Below, piece by piece: positions 1-6,223 of a stretch of DNA of 13,089 bases; the first letter of the stretch is position 1, and the number at the start of each line of letters is the position of its first letter. The notes under the pieces are model-generated. The model made no database searches. It saw only the letters and a list, made by a program, of their open reading frames with translations, and was not told the DNA's origin. Source of the DNA: Thermoanaerobaculia bacterium (GTDB taxonomy: Bacteria; Acidobacteriota; Thermoanaerobaculia; Gp7-AA8); assembly GCA_023700825.1 (NCBI GenBank), contig JAMPYE010000066.1, positions 1 to 13,089 of the forward strand. The letters are read 5' to 3'. The translations under genes and the position numbers were made by a program.

Positions 1-236
1 AGCCGCGAGATCTGCGTGATCTTCATCTGGCCCCGCTTGAGCAGGCGCGCAGCCTTCATCAATCGCTTTTCCTTCAGGTAGTCACTCAAGAGCCTTCCCG
101 TGATTCGATGGAACTTACCCGACACGTATTGACGGGTGAAACCGAGATCCCGGGAGACGTCTTCGACGGTGAGCTCCTCGTCGGCGCGCACACGCCGGTG
201 TACGCACTTGAGGAGCTCTCGAACCAAGGCGTCCAT
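1..236 (-). CDS. AraC-family HTH DNA-binding protein, 3' end beyond window
   Basis: The first 78 codons of a gene that runs off the left edge. Residues about 20-78 match the AraC/XylS-type double helix-turn-helix: the first HTH reads LTVEDVSRDLGFTRQYVSGK (22-41), followed by FHRITG, the long linker helix (DYLKEKRLMKAARLLKRG, 52-69), and the opening of the second HTH (MKITQISR). The family binds DNA as a transcription regulator. This start is chosen because AAGGAG lies 5 bases upstream of the ATG. That leaves almost no N-terminal ligand domain, so it would be an HTH-first or HTH-only regulator. The frame stays open upstream to an ATG at 425, so a longer product is possible, but that extension has a more mixed third-base composition and no ribosome-binding site. 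It is divergent from the cyclic-nucleotide-binding gene at 455. Confidence 0.85.
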   Translation of the reverse strand, partial: MDALVRELLKCVHRRVRADEELTVEDVSRDLGFTRQYVSGKFHRITGRLLSDYLKEKRLMKAARLLKRGQMKITQISR

Positions 237-241
237 GCGCG

Positions 242-247
242 CTCCTT
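242..247 (-). promoter_or_regulatory. Shine-Dalgarno AAGGAG for the AraC-type gene
   Basis: On the minus strand AAGGAG is followed by CGCGC and then the ATG at 236. It decides the start of the AraC-type gene over the in-frame ATGs at 272 and 425, which lack such a site. Confidence 0.7.
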
Positions 248-341
248 TCCATTTACGTGCGGCTGGTTTCATAAGGCAACGCCAGTACCTGAGGCCGCAT
301 ACCGCAGGGCTGGCGAGATGATCGAAATGAATGTTTCTCAA

Positions 342-347
342 AGTATA
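342..347 (-). promoter_or_regulatory. Possible -10 box (TATACT) for the AraC-type gene
   Basis: TATACT on the minus strand within the 218-base divergent gap. A start about 7 bases downstream would give a leader of roughly 100 bases. No -35 match at normal spacing is visible (TTGAAT lies only 12 bases upstream), so this is a weak call. I see no clear promoter for the plus-strand gene at 455 in the same gap. Confidence 0.3.
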
Positions 348-454
348 GGCTTCCGGGTCATTCAATACCGCCAGATATTGGAAATCGCGGGAAGCGTAGA
401 CACGGGTGCCCCAGATTCGTTTCATGGGAAAATACGAGCCTCGAGGTGCGCCTG

Positions 455-961
455 ATGAGTGAGTCTGCCTTTCTCCGCAAGGTCTCACTGTTCCGCGAGT
501 TCGACGACGCCGAGCTCGCCGCCGTCGCCGCTCACTTCCTCGAAGCGAGTGTTGCTGCCGGCACGGTTCTTCTTGACGAGGGCGCGGTGAATCGGGGGCT
601 TCACGTCGTTCGCACCGGACGGCTCCAGGTGTCGCGGCGCGTCGGTTCCGACGAGGTCGCGCTCACGGTGCTTGTTGAAGGCCAGACGTTCGGAGAGCTC
701 TCGATTCTCGACGATGGCTTCGCGTCCGCAACTCTGCGGGCGCTCACCCCCACGACGATTTTGTCGATCTCAGCGAACAACCTTGCAGCCTTCCTGGGGA
801 AAACGCCGCTCGCGGCAGTGAAGTTCTGGCGCGCGATGACGATCGATCTGCGCGAGCGTCTCCTCAACGCGAACGATCTCGTAAAGGAGTACTTCGAGCT
901 GAATCGGGCGCTCGTCGAGAATCCGGTCTTCCTCGAAGCCTATTCACTCTGCTCGCGTTAG
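455..961 (+). CDS. Stand-alone cyclic-nucleotide-binding-domain protein
   Basis: A 168-residue protein made of one cNMP-binding (CAP_ED-type) beta-roll, residues about 8-125, plus its C-terminal helices. The phosphate-binding cassette is visible as FGELSILDDGFASATLRA (79-96), with the conserved Gly80 and Glu81. The position that in CAP-like proteins holds the phosphate-contacting arginine (the R of RSA/RAA) is Ala90 here, so canonical cAMP/cGMP binding is doubtful. There is no winged-helix DNA-binding domain after the helical tail, unlike CRP/FNR regulators (about 200-230 residues), so it is not an evident transcription factor and more likely a signalling or partner-binding module. The ATG at 455 is preferred over an in-frame GTG at 446 because GAGG lies about 8 bases upstream. 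Confidence 0.85.
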   Translation: MSESAFLRKVSLFREFDDAELAAVAAHFLEASVAAGTVLLDEGAVNRGLHVVRTGRLQVSRRVGSDEVALTVLVEGQTFGELSILDDGFASATLRALTPTTILSISANNLAAFLGKTPLAAVKFWRAMTIDLRERLLNANDLVKEYFELNRALVENPVFLEAYSLCSR

Positions 962-998
962 ACCTGCGGACTGCTCCGGCGCGCATGGACGAGTCGTG

Positions 999-1004
999 TA
1001 TGCT
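999..1004 (+). promoter_or_regulatory. Possible -10 box (TATGCT)
   Basis: TATGCT is followed by six bases and then the ATG at 1011, so the canonical +1 would fall on the A of that ATG. No -35 match is evident. It could drive the small ORF at 1011 and the 547-residue gene behind it. Confidence 0.35.
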
Positions 1005-1010
1005 CGCTGC

Positions 1011-1094
1011 ATGTCGGCCCGAAGGGAGACCGAGGACGCCCGCGCTACCGGATTCCGCAGCTCGCGGCGTCGCCGCGATGCCGAACTGAAATGA
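1011..1094 (+). CDS. Possible 27-residue arginine-rich leader ORF
   Basis: A 27-codon ORF whose TGA overlaps the ATG of the next gene (ATGA, 1091-1094), the usual geometry of translational coupling. It is strongly basic, with 8 arginines of 27 residues including four in a row (19-22). It has no Shine-Dalgarno, but a TATGCT hexamer places a likely transcription start on its own ATG. I recognise no family. It may be a real leader peptide, a chance ORF in an arginine-codon-rich sequence, or a sign that the downstream gene is initiated by reinitiation, since that gene has no ribosome-binding site of its own. Confidence 0.3.
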   Translation: MSARRETEDARATGFRSSRRRRDAELK

Positions 1095-2734
1095 CCGAGA
1101 CACCGCCTGATTCGCAGCGCAGCCCGTTCCGTCTCGTCGCGGTGCTCGTGCCCGTGGCACTGATCGCCGCGTCTCTCCTTCTGTATCGCGCTGAACTGCG
1201 TGCACGCCTGCCCGTCGAAGCCGCCGTGAGGACCTACGGCATCGACATCCGCCGACCGCTCGAGGCGGAGATGATCGGATACTCGCCCGCGGCCGACATC
1301 GGCTCGCAGGTCTTCGCGATGGCTGCCGTAAGCGATGCGCTCGGCAGAGTGCGCCTCAAGGGGCTGGATCAGATCGAGCGCGACGCCTGGCTCGACGTCC
1401 CCACGAAGCTCGAGGCCGAGCTCGCCGTCGCACGGAACCTCAGCCTCGACGCGGCAGCCGCCCGGCCCGGTTGGCCGATGCACCGCTATCTCCTCGGCAA
1501 AGTCGCGTACACGGCGGATCGACGTACGATCGAACGAGAGATCGTTCCGTCCCGCTGGCTCATTCCTCTTCGATCGGCTGCCCGCTCCGCGCCCGGAGCC
1601 GATTCGGCGGCAGAGACTCTGGCCGCCGTGACGCTCGAGGCCTGGGAAACGATCCCCGAATCTGACCGACGCGATGCGCAGGAGCTGTTTCGCCGCGCGT
1701 TCCTCGATCCGTCGTTCGTACGGAAGGCGTGGGGAGTTTCGGCGAACGCGATCGGCGCCGAGCTCGCGTCCGGGGCGGTGCCTGAATCGGCGCCAAGTCT
1801 GATGGCGGCCGCACGATCCGCGGCGGCGATGGGCGAGGGGAGGGTTGCCGAGTCGCTCTACCGTCGTTGGGAGAGCGCGGAGTGGAAGGAGCGCGAAGCC
1901 GACCTCACGGAGATGCGGACGCGAAGCGAGCGCGGCGACTGGACCGGCCTCGTCGGAGCGAGCCGCGGCTGGGCGTCGAAACACTCTCCACGCGACTTCG
2001 ATACGCCCGCCGCGAGGGAGCAGCTCGAGGAGATTCTCCGCCTCTGGCCGCGAGACCAGGTTTCGGCATGGGCAGGATCGCGCCAGGCCGAGATCCTGCG
2101 CTATTTCCTCGCCGGGCGCATGGACGGGATCGACGGCGAGGTGCTCGCCGGCGCCGCGTCGTCGCTCTCCGGAGTCCCCTTTCCGACGCAGGCGCGGCTG
2201 TTTCTCGCCGCGGGGCTCGTGAGGAGCGCGGAGGAGCTGGCGTCGGGCTCGGTAACGAAGGGCACCTTCGAGTGGACCGACTACTACGTCGATCTCGCCC
2301 GCTACCATCTCGCACGGAACGCGCGCGAGAGTGCCGTGGAGGCGCTCGACCGCATCGCCGCGACGGCGCGAGGCGAGTGCGACGCAGCGTTGCTGCGCGC
2401 CTCGCTTGCGGCCGCGCCACCGCCGCCGGAGCCGATCGCGATGACCGCGCCGGATGGATCGATCCTGCCCGAGGCGTGGGCGACGAACGGGATGCTGTCG
2501 CTCTGCGTCGATCCCCGCGCTACGGCGGGCCGCACGCTAGTCGTCGAGCTCGTGACCGAGGGCGACGGGCTGGTCGAGTGGGGATGGAACGATGCCCGCT
2601 CCGCAACCGTTTCGGCGGCCGGAGGCGCCTCGACGATTCGTGTTCCGCTTTCGGGGCTCGACGGGCGCAACGTCTTCTTCGCGCGACCGGCGCTCGGCGG
2701 GAAAATCGTGAGCCGCGCGGCCCGCGTCGAGTAG
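1091..2734 (+). CDS. Membrane-anchored helical-repeat protein of unknown function
   Basis: I do not recognise this 547-residue protein. Residues 13-32 form one hydrophobic segment (FRLVAVLVPVALIAASLLLY), a membrane anchor or uncleaved signal. The middle, about 45-440, is almost entirely predicted helix, rich in Ala, Arg, Glu and Leu, with paired helices like a degenerate TPR/SEL1-type solenoid (for example around residues 255-300 and 395-440). A short proline run (about 441-446, PPPPEP) leads to a C-terminal domain of about 100 residues with alternating strand-like stretches (LVVELVTE, STIRVPLSG, NVFFARPAL) that resembles a small beta-sandwich. The start is the ATG that overlaps the TGA of a preceding 27-codon ORF; no Shine-Dalgarno precedes it. 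Its neighbour downstream is a nucleotide-sugar dehydrogenase, so a role in envelope or polysaccharide assembly is a guess only. Confidence 0.7.
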   Translation: MTETPPDSQRSPFRLVAVLVPVALIAASLLLYRAELRARLPVEAAVRTYGIDIRRPLEAEMIGYSPAADIGSQVFAMAAVSDALGRVRLKGLDQIERDAWLDVPTKLEAELAVARNLSLDAAAARPGWPMHRYLLGKVAYTADRRTIEREIVPSRWLIPLRSAARSAPGADSAAETLAAVTLEAWETIPESDRRDAQELFRRAFLDPSFVRKAWGVSANAIGAELASGAVPESAPSLMAAARSAAAMGEGRVAESLYRRWESAEWKEREADLTEMRTRSERGDWTGLVGASRGWASKHSPRDFDTPAAREQLEEILRLWPRDQVSAWAGSRQAEILRYFLAGRMDGIDGEVLAGAASSLSGVPFPTQARLFLAAGLVRSAEELASGSVTKGTFEWTDYYVDLARYHLARNARESAVEALDRIAATARGECDAALLRASLAAAPPPPEPIAMTAPDGSILPEAWATNGMLSLCVDPRATAGRTLVVELVTEGDGLVEWGWNDARSATVSAAGGASTIRVPLSGLDGRNVFFARPALGGKIVSRAARVE

Positions 2735-2755
2735 TTCGAAAATTCGAGCCTTGCG

Positions 2756-2786
2756 TTGCCGGCGCGACATCACGATCGCCTATACT
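2756..2786 (+). promoter_or_regulatory. Likely promoter of the sugar dehydrogenase (TTGCCG...TATACT)
   Basis: TATACT at 2781-2786 with TTGCCG at 2756-2761, spacer 19 bases. The expected +1 is about 2793, only some three bases before the ATG at 2796, so the mRNA would be almost leaderless. A small inverted repeat, TCGAA-AA-TTCGA (2736-2747), lies just upstream. Confidence 0.5.
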
Positions 2787-2795
2787 TCCCGCGCT

Positions 2796-4139
2796 ATGAA
2801 CCGCCTCGAATCGCTGCTCTCGAAAATCGAACGCCGTGACGCCGTCGTCGGCGTGATCGGCCTCGGCTACGTTGGTCTTCCCCTCGCGCTCCTGTTCAAG
2901 GAGTGCGGCTTCCAGGTGGTCGGATTCGACGTCGACCCGTCGAAAGTCGAGCGCCTGCACCGTGGCGAGTCGTACATCCGCCACATCGGCCCCGAGCGTG
3001 TCGCGGCCGCCTTCGCCCCCGCCGATGGTGTCAGGCCGATCAGGGCGACGACCGACTTCGGGAAGCTCTCCGAATGCGACGCGATCCTCATCTGCGTTCC
3101 GACTCCGCTCGGCGGCCACCGCGAGCCTGATCTCACCTACGTGTGCGGCACGGCCGAGACGATCGCCTCGACGTTCCGTCCCGGGCAGCTCGTCATCCTC
3201 GAGTCGACCACCTATCCAGGCACGACTCGCGAAGAGCTCCTGCCGCGACTCGAACACGCTGCGGGTGGTCCTTTCGCGTGCGGAACCGACTTCTTCCTCG
3301 CGTTCTCGCCCGAACGCGAAGATCCGGGCAACCCGAAGTTCGACACGAGGACGATTCCGAAGGTCGTCGGCGGCATGGACGAGGGATCGCTCGAGGCGGC
3401 AGTTGCGCTCTACGGCTCTGCGATCGACACGGTCGTCCCGGTGTCGAGCCCCGAAGTGGCGGAGTCGGCGAAGCTGCTGGAGAACATCTTTCGCGCCGTG
3501 AACATCGCACTCGTCAACGAGCTCAAGGTCGTCTTCGATCGCATGGGGATCGACGTGTGGGAAGTGATCGAGGCGGCGAAGACGAAACCGTTCGGCTACA
3601 TGCCCTTCTACCCCGGCCCCGGCATCGGCGGGCACTGCATCCCGCTCGACCCGTTCTATCTCTCGTGGAAGGCGTCGGAGAGCGGCAGCTGGGCGCGGTT
3701 CATCGAGCTCGCCGGCGAGATCAACGCGCTGATGCCTCGCTACGTCGTCGACCGCGTTGCCCTCGCGCTCAACGATGCCGGACGCAGCATGAAGGGATCG
3801 AAGATCCTCGTGCTCGGGCTCTCGTACAAGGCTGACATCGACGACGACCGCGAGTCCCCCTCGTTCGAGGTCATCGAGCATCTCCAGGAGCGAGGCGCGG
3901 TCGTCGACTACTGCGACCCGCACATTCCGAAGGCGAAGAAGGGCAGGAAGCACGACCTCCACATGGCCTCGGTGCCATGCGACGCCGACACGTTAGGGCA
4001 GTTCGACGCGGTGCTTCTCGTTACGGCTCACAAGGAGTTCAGGAACCCGGCGATCTACGCCAAGGCGAAGCTCGTGATCGACACGCGCAACGCGGTGCCC
4101 CCGGGCGCGGTCACGAGCGGCAAGCTCTGGAAGGCGTGA
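2796..4139 (+). CDS. UDP-sugar (UDP-N-acetylhexosamine-type) 6-dehydrogenase
   Basis: A 447-residue UDP-glucose/GDP-mannose dehydrogenase family enzyme, which oxidises the C6 alcohol of a nucleotide sugar to the uronic acid with two NAD+. The N-terminal Rossmann motif is GVIGLGYVGLPLA (19-31). Family landmarks follow in order: ESTTYPGTT (136-144), FSPEREDPGN (170-179), the central AESAKLLENIFRAVNIALVNELK helix, and GPGIGGHCIPLDP with the catalytic Cys281. The C-terminal UDP-binding domain opens with LGLSYKADIDDDRESPS. The PEREDPGN and PFYPGPGIGGHCIP signatures are those of the WbpA/TviB-like UDP-GlcNAc or UDP-GalNAc dehydrogenases rather than of UDP-glucose dehydrogenase; exact substrate is inferred. 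Such uronates feed O-antigen, capsule or exopolysaccharide. The first ATG after the TATACT box is chosen; there is no Shine-Dalgarno. The stop is followed by a 7-base tandem repeat and the convergent CpsB-type gene. Confidence 0.93.
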   Translation: MNRLESLLSKIERRDAVVGVIGLGYVGLPLALLFKECGFQVVGFDVDPSKVERLHRGESYIRHIGPERVAAAFAPADGVRPIRATTDFGKLSECDAILICVPTPLGGHREPDLTYVCGTAETIASTFRPGQLVILESTTYPGTTREELLPRLEHAAGGPFACGTDFFLAFSPEREDPGNPKFDTRTIPKVVGGMDEGSLEAAVALYGSAIDTVVPVSSPEVAESAKLLENIFRAVNIALVNELKVVFDRMGIDVWEVIEAAKTKPFGYMPFYPGPGIGGHCIPLDPFYLSWKASESGSWARFIELAGEINALMPRYVVDRVALALNDAGRSMKGSKILVLGLSYKADIDDDRESPSFEVIEHLQERGAVVDYCDPHIPKAKKGRKHDLHMASVPCDADTLGQFDAVLLVTAHKEFRNPAIYAKAKLVIDTRNAVPPGAVTSGKLWKA

Positions 4140-4144
4140 GGGCT

Positions 4145-4165
4145 GGCCAGAGGCCAAAGGCCAGA
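4145..4165. repeat. 7-base tandem repeat GGCCARA x3
   Basis: Three contiguous heptamers (GGCCAGA, GGCCAAA, GGCCAGA) begin five bases after the dehydrogenase stop codon. Further GGCC/GAGGC fragments follow to about 4192 as a decayed continuation. The rest of this 138-base convergent gap shows no clear terminator with a T-tract. Confidence 0.7.
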
Positions 4166-4277
4166 ACAGCCGAGAGGCGGGCCGGAGGCCAGGGGCGTGC
4201 GATCAGCAGGTTGCGCGGCGCGGTGCTCGCGCGTGGCTTTCTGTTAGGCCGCCTTCGAACGGCGCGTGGGACGCTGG

Positions 4278-5006
4278 TCAGGCGCTCCGGACAGGGGTGC
4301 CGGCGATGATGGCGCGGGGATTCACGTCGAAGAGGAGTTGCTCGACCTCTTCACCCCAGTCGCGGCGCACGCGCTCCCGGGCGGCGGCGAGGCGAGGCGG
4401 CCGGCGATCGAGGTTGTGCGCGTCGGACGCGACCACGTGAACCAGGCCGCGGCGAAAGAAGTCGCCCGCCGCCGCGAGCGCGGCGCGACCGAACTCACCG
4501 ACCAGGCTCGAGGCGGTGATCTGCGTGACTGCCCCTTTCCGCACGAGCGACTCGAGAAGCTCGGGCTCGCGAACCAGCTGGAGATTGCGCTCCGGGTGCG
4601 CGATCACCGGGGTCACGCCGATCACCGCGAGCTCGTGGATCACGTCTCCCGCACTGCGTGGAACACTGCTCCCGGGGAACTCCACCAGCAGATAGGCGGT
4701 CCGGTTCAGTCCCGCGAGCGGACCCGCGGCGCCCTCCTCCCAGAGCTCTACCGCGTCGGCGGAAAAGAAGTACTCGCATCCCGGGAGAACCGCCGGCCTA
4801 CCGCCGAGCAGGGTGTTGAGCTTCAATAGCAGCTCGTCACGCTCCCGCGGATCCTCGTTGAGCCAGCCCTCGCGGAGAACGTGGGGCGTCGCGACGATCG
4901 TCGTCGTGCCTTCGGCCGCCGCGTGCCGGCAGAGCGCGACCGACTCGTCCCAGTCGTCCGGACCGTCGTCGATTCCCGGCAGGCAGTGGAAGTGGAGGTC
5001 GATCAT
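4278..5006 (-). CDS. CpsB/CapC-type PHP tyrosine-protein phosphatase
   Basis: A 242-residue PHP-fold metalloenzyme. The N-terminus MIDLHFHCLPGIDDG carries His5, His7 and Asp13; ATPH gives His42; GCEYFF gives Glu78; IAHPERN gives His137; and ASDAHN gives Asp195 and His197. All of these match the metal-binding pattern of CpsB/CapC/YwqE, manganese-dependent phosphatases that remove phosphate from the tyrosine cluster of the bacterial BY-kinase controlling capsule or exopolysaccharide export. Length is normal for the family. The ORF is open 14 codons further upstream, but homologues begin at MIDxHxH, and a TATTCT box sits only 11 bases before this ATG, so 5006 is taken as the start. It converges on the nucleotide-sugar dehydrogenase, consistent with a polysaccharide context, but no BY-kinase or export gene is in the window. 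Confidence 0.9.
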   Translation of the reverse strand: MIDLHFHCLPGIDDGPDDWDESVALCRHAAAEGTTTIVATPHVLREGWLNEDPRERDELLLKLNTLLGGRPAVLPGCEYFFSADAVELWEEGAAGPLAGLNRTAYLLVEFPGSSVPRSAGDVIHELAVIGVTPVIAHPERNLQLVREPELLESLVRKGAVTQITASSLVGEFGRAALAAAGDFFRRGLVHVVASDAHNLDRRPPRLAAARERVRRDWGEEVEQLLFDVNPRAIIAGTPVRSA

Positions 5007-5017
5007 GGCGAAGGCCG

Positions 5018-5023
5018 AGAATA
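5018..5023 (-). promoter_or_regulatory. Extended -10 box (TGGTATTCT) before the CpsB-type gene
   Basis: On the minus strand TG-G-TATTCT forms an extended -10. The expected +1 is about 5011, leaving a leader of about five bases before the ATG at 5006. The -35 position is occupied by a perfect palindrome (5035-5060). Confidence 0.5.
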
Positions 5024-5034
5024 CCAGAAGGCTT

Positions 5035-5060
5035 CGCGGGAGCTCCATGGAGCTCCCGCG
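5035..5060. repeat. Perfect 26-base palindrome
   Basis: The half-site CGCGGGAGCTCCA is followed at once by its exact reverse complement, so all 26 bases are self-complementary. It starts 6 bases after the MazG-like stop codon and ends 11 bases before the -10 box of the CpsB-type gene, covering the place of its -35. It may be an operator, or the stem of a terminator-like hairpin (loop CATG) without a T-tract for the MazG-like gene. Confidence 0.85.
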
Positions 5061-5066
5061 TCCGGC

Positions 5067-5390
5067 TCAGTCGGCGCGTTTGGGCGTCCATCGCCCCGCG
5101 TCGCGGCTCCGGTACTTCTCCATGACCTTCCGGAAGGCCTCGTCCATGTCGATTTCGAGGGAGTTAGCCAGCGCTAGAAGAACGAATACGACGTCGGCGA
5201 TCTCCTCGCCAACCTCCTGCGGAGCTTCGCCCGGCTTCTTCGGCTTCTCGCCGTATTCGTGGTTGAGCAGGCGGGCGAGCTCTCCGACTTCTTCCGTGAC
5301 GCGCGCCAGCATCGAGAGAGGCTTCCAGTACCCCTCCTCGAACTGCGAGATCCAGTCGTCGACCTGCCTCTGTGCGTCGCCAAAGCTCAT
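5067..5390 (-). CDS. MazG-like nucleotide pyrophosphohydrolase
   Basis: A 107-residue all-alpha NTP pyrophosphatase of the single-domain MazG type (YpjD-like), which would hydrolyse nucleoside triphosphates to monophosphate and pyrophosphate for pool sanitation. The Mg2+-binding pattern is present: EEVGEL with Glu33, Glu34 and Glu37 on one helix, and EEIADV with Glu63 and Asp66 on the next. The N-terminal VDDWISQFEEGYWKPLSMLARV and the closing FRKVMEKYRSRD are typical of the family. The ATG has AGGAG 8 bases upstream. Classical MazG has two domains (about 260 residues); this is the common short form. It is divergent from the lytic transglycosylase with a 51-base gap and lies upstream of the CpsB-type gene on the same strand, from which it is separated by a palindrome and a separate -10 box. 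Confidence 0.9.
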   Translation of the reverse strand: MSFGDAQRQVDDWISQFEEGYWKPLSMLARVTEEVGELARLLNHEYGEKPKKPGEAPQEVGEEIADVVFVLLALANSLEIDMDEAFRKVMEKYRSRDAGRWTPKRAD

Positions 5391-5403
5391 GTTTCGGTCT
5401 CCT

Positions 5404-5418
5404 GGGGCCAGCGGCCCC
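5404..5418. repeat. Inverted repeat GGGGCC-AGC-GGCCCC in a divergent promoter gap
   Basis: Perfect six-base arms around three bases, in the 51-base gap between the divergent MazG-like and lytic transglycosylase genes. It ends nine bases before the TACTAT box of the transglycosylase, where its -35 should be, and lies in the leader or promoter of the MazG-like gene. It could be an operator acting on both genes. Confidence 0.6.
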
Positions 5419-5427
5419 GATTTCTGT

Positions 5428-5433
5428 TACTAT
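5428..5433 (+). promoter_or_regulatory. -10 box (TACTAT) of the lytic transglycosylase
   Basis: TACTAT sits in a short AT-rich island inside a very GC-rich region. The expected +1 is about 5440, two bases before the ATG at 5442, so the transcript would be essentially leaderless. The island reads ATAGTA on the other strand and could also serve the MazG-like gene. Confidence 0.5.
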
Positions 5434-5441
5434 TTTGCGGA

Positions 5442-6218
5442 ATGTACCGGCGGCCTCTGCTCGCGATTCTGCTCGCGACCGTGCTCGGCGTGCCTGCCTT
5501 CGGGCAGGTGAAACTCGTCGTGCGCGCCGACGGCACGAAGTCGATCTTCAACCTCGCGACGAAGCGCAGCGCGGCTCCGCGAACCGTCGACTACGACTGG
5601 CTCGCGCGGCAGCGCGACCGCGAGTCGCGCTTCGACGATACGATCCGACGGCATGCCTCGAAGTATGACGTCGACCCGCTCCTCGTCAAGGCAGTCATCC
5701 AGGTGGAGTCGGGCTTCAACCCCGAGGCGGTGTCGTACAAGGGCGCTCGCGGGCTGATGCAGCTGATGCCGGGGACGGCAAAGCGCTTCGGGGTGAAGAA
5801 CATCCACGACACCGACGAGAACATTCGTGCCGGTTGCGAGTACCTCGCGTTCCTCCTCAAGATGTTCCCGAACGACCTGACGCGCGCGCTCGCCGGCTAC
5901 AACGCCGGAGAAAACGCGGTCGTCCGATATCGGGGCGTGCCGCCGTACGAGGAAACGCAGCTCTACGTGCAGAAGGCGCTCACGGTCTATTACGGCCGCC
6001 CGTACGGTGGGGTGGCGGTCGGGCGTGGCGGGCGGATCTCCGGAGGCCCCGTGCCCCCCGGGGCGATCAAGCTCAGCGAAGGACGCCCGGCGGGAGGGAG
6101 GAAGCTCGGTGGAGGCTTCAAGAGTGAGGAGGCGAAGACGTTGCGCACATCCTCGTCGACGAAGCTTGGCAAGGCGAGCGCGATGGTGCCCACCCCCGTG
6201 GCGCTGGGCTCGATGTGA
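5442..6218 (+). CDS. Secreted lytic transglycosylase, SLT domain
   Basis: A 258-residue exported peptidoglycan-cleaving enzyme. Residues 1-21 are a signal peptide (MYRR, then a hydrophobic core ending VPAFG-Q). Residues 23-38 (KLVVRADGTKSIFN) form a short hairpin-like segment often seen before SLT domains. The SLT/GEWL domain spans about 69-180, with the catalytic glutamate Glu89 in AVIQVESGFNP, then GARGLMQLMPGTAKRFGV (101-118) and AGYNAGENAV (151-160), the three standard family motifs. The enzyme class cuts the MurNAc-GlcNAc bond, forming 1,6-anhydro-MurNAc, in the periplasm. The last 70 residues are low-complexity, Gly/Lys/Arg/Ser-rich and basic, with no known domain. The ATG is placed by the signal peptide and the adjacent -10 box; no Shine-Dalgarno is present. 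Confidence 0.93.
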   Translation: MYRRPLLAILLATVLGVPAFGQVKLVVRADGTKSIFNLATKRSAAPRTVDYDWLARQRDRESRFDDTIRRHASKYDVDPLLVKAVIQVESGFNPEAVSYKGARGLMQLMPGTAKRFGVKNIHDTDENIRAGCEYLAFLLKMFPNDLTRALAGYNAGENAVVRYRGVPPYEETQLYVQKALTVYYGRPYGGVAVGRGGRISGGPVPPGAIKLSEGRPAGGRKLGGGFKSEEAKTLRTSSSTKLGKASAMVPTPVALGSM

Positions 6219-6223
6219 GGAGA

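Noticed and set aside
108..455. 115-codon plus-strand ORF at the left end
   Set aside because: Its first half is antisense to a clear AraC-type HTH and it lacks a ribosome-binding site.
455..961. CRP/FNR-type transcription factor
   Set aside because: The protein ends after the nucleotide-binding domain's helices; there is no HTH domain.
944..2308. 454-codon minus-strand ORF opposite the 547-residue gene
   Set aside because: Arg-rich composition and no motif; the plus frame has a membrane segment, proline linker and ordered composition.
2520..3962. 480-codon minus-strand ORF opposite the sugar dehydrogenase
   Set aside because: It is antisense to a gene with full family motifs; the reading is Arg/Glu/Asp-rich as expected from a mirrored GC-rich frame and shows no domain.
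4140..4277. Intrinsic terminator in the convergent gap between dehydrogenase and phosphatase
   Set aside because: Only short imperfect stems are present and none is followed by a T-tract on either strand.
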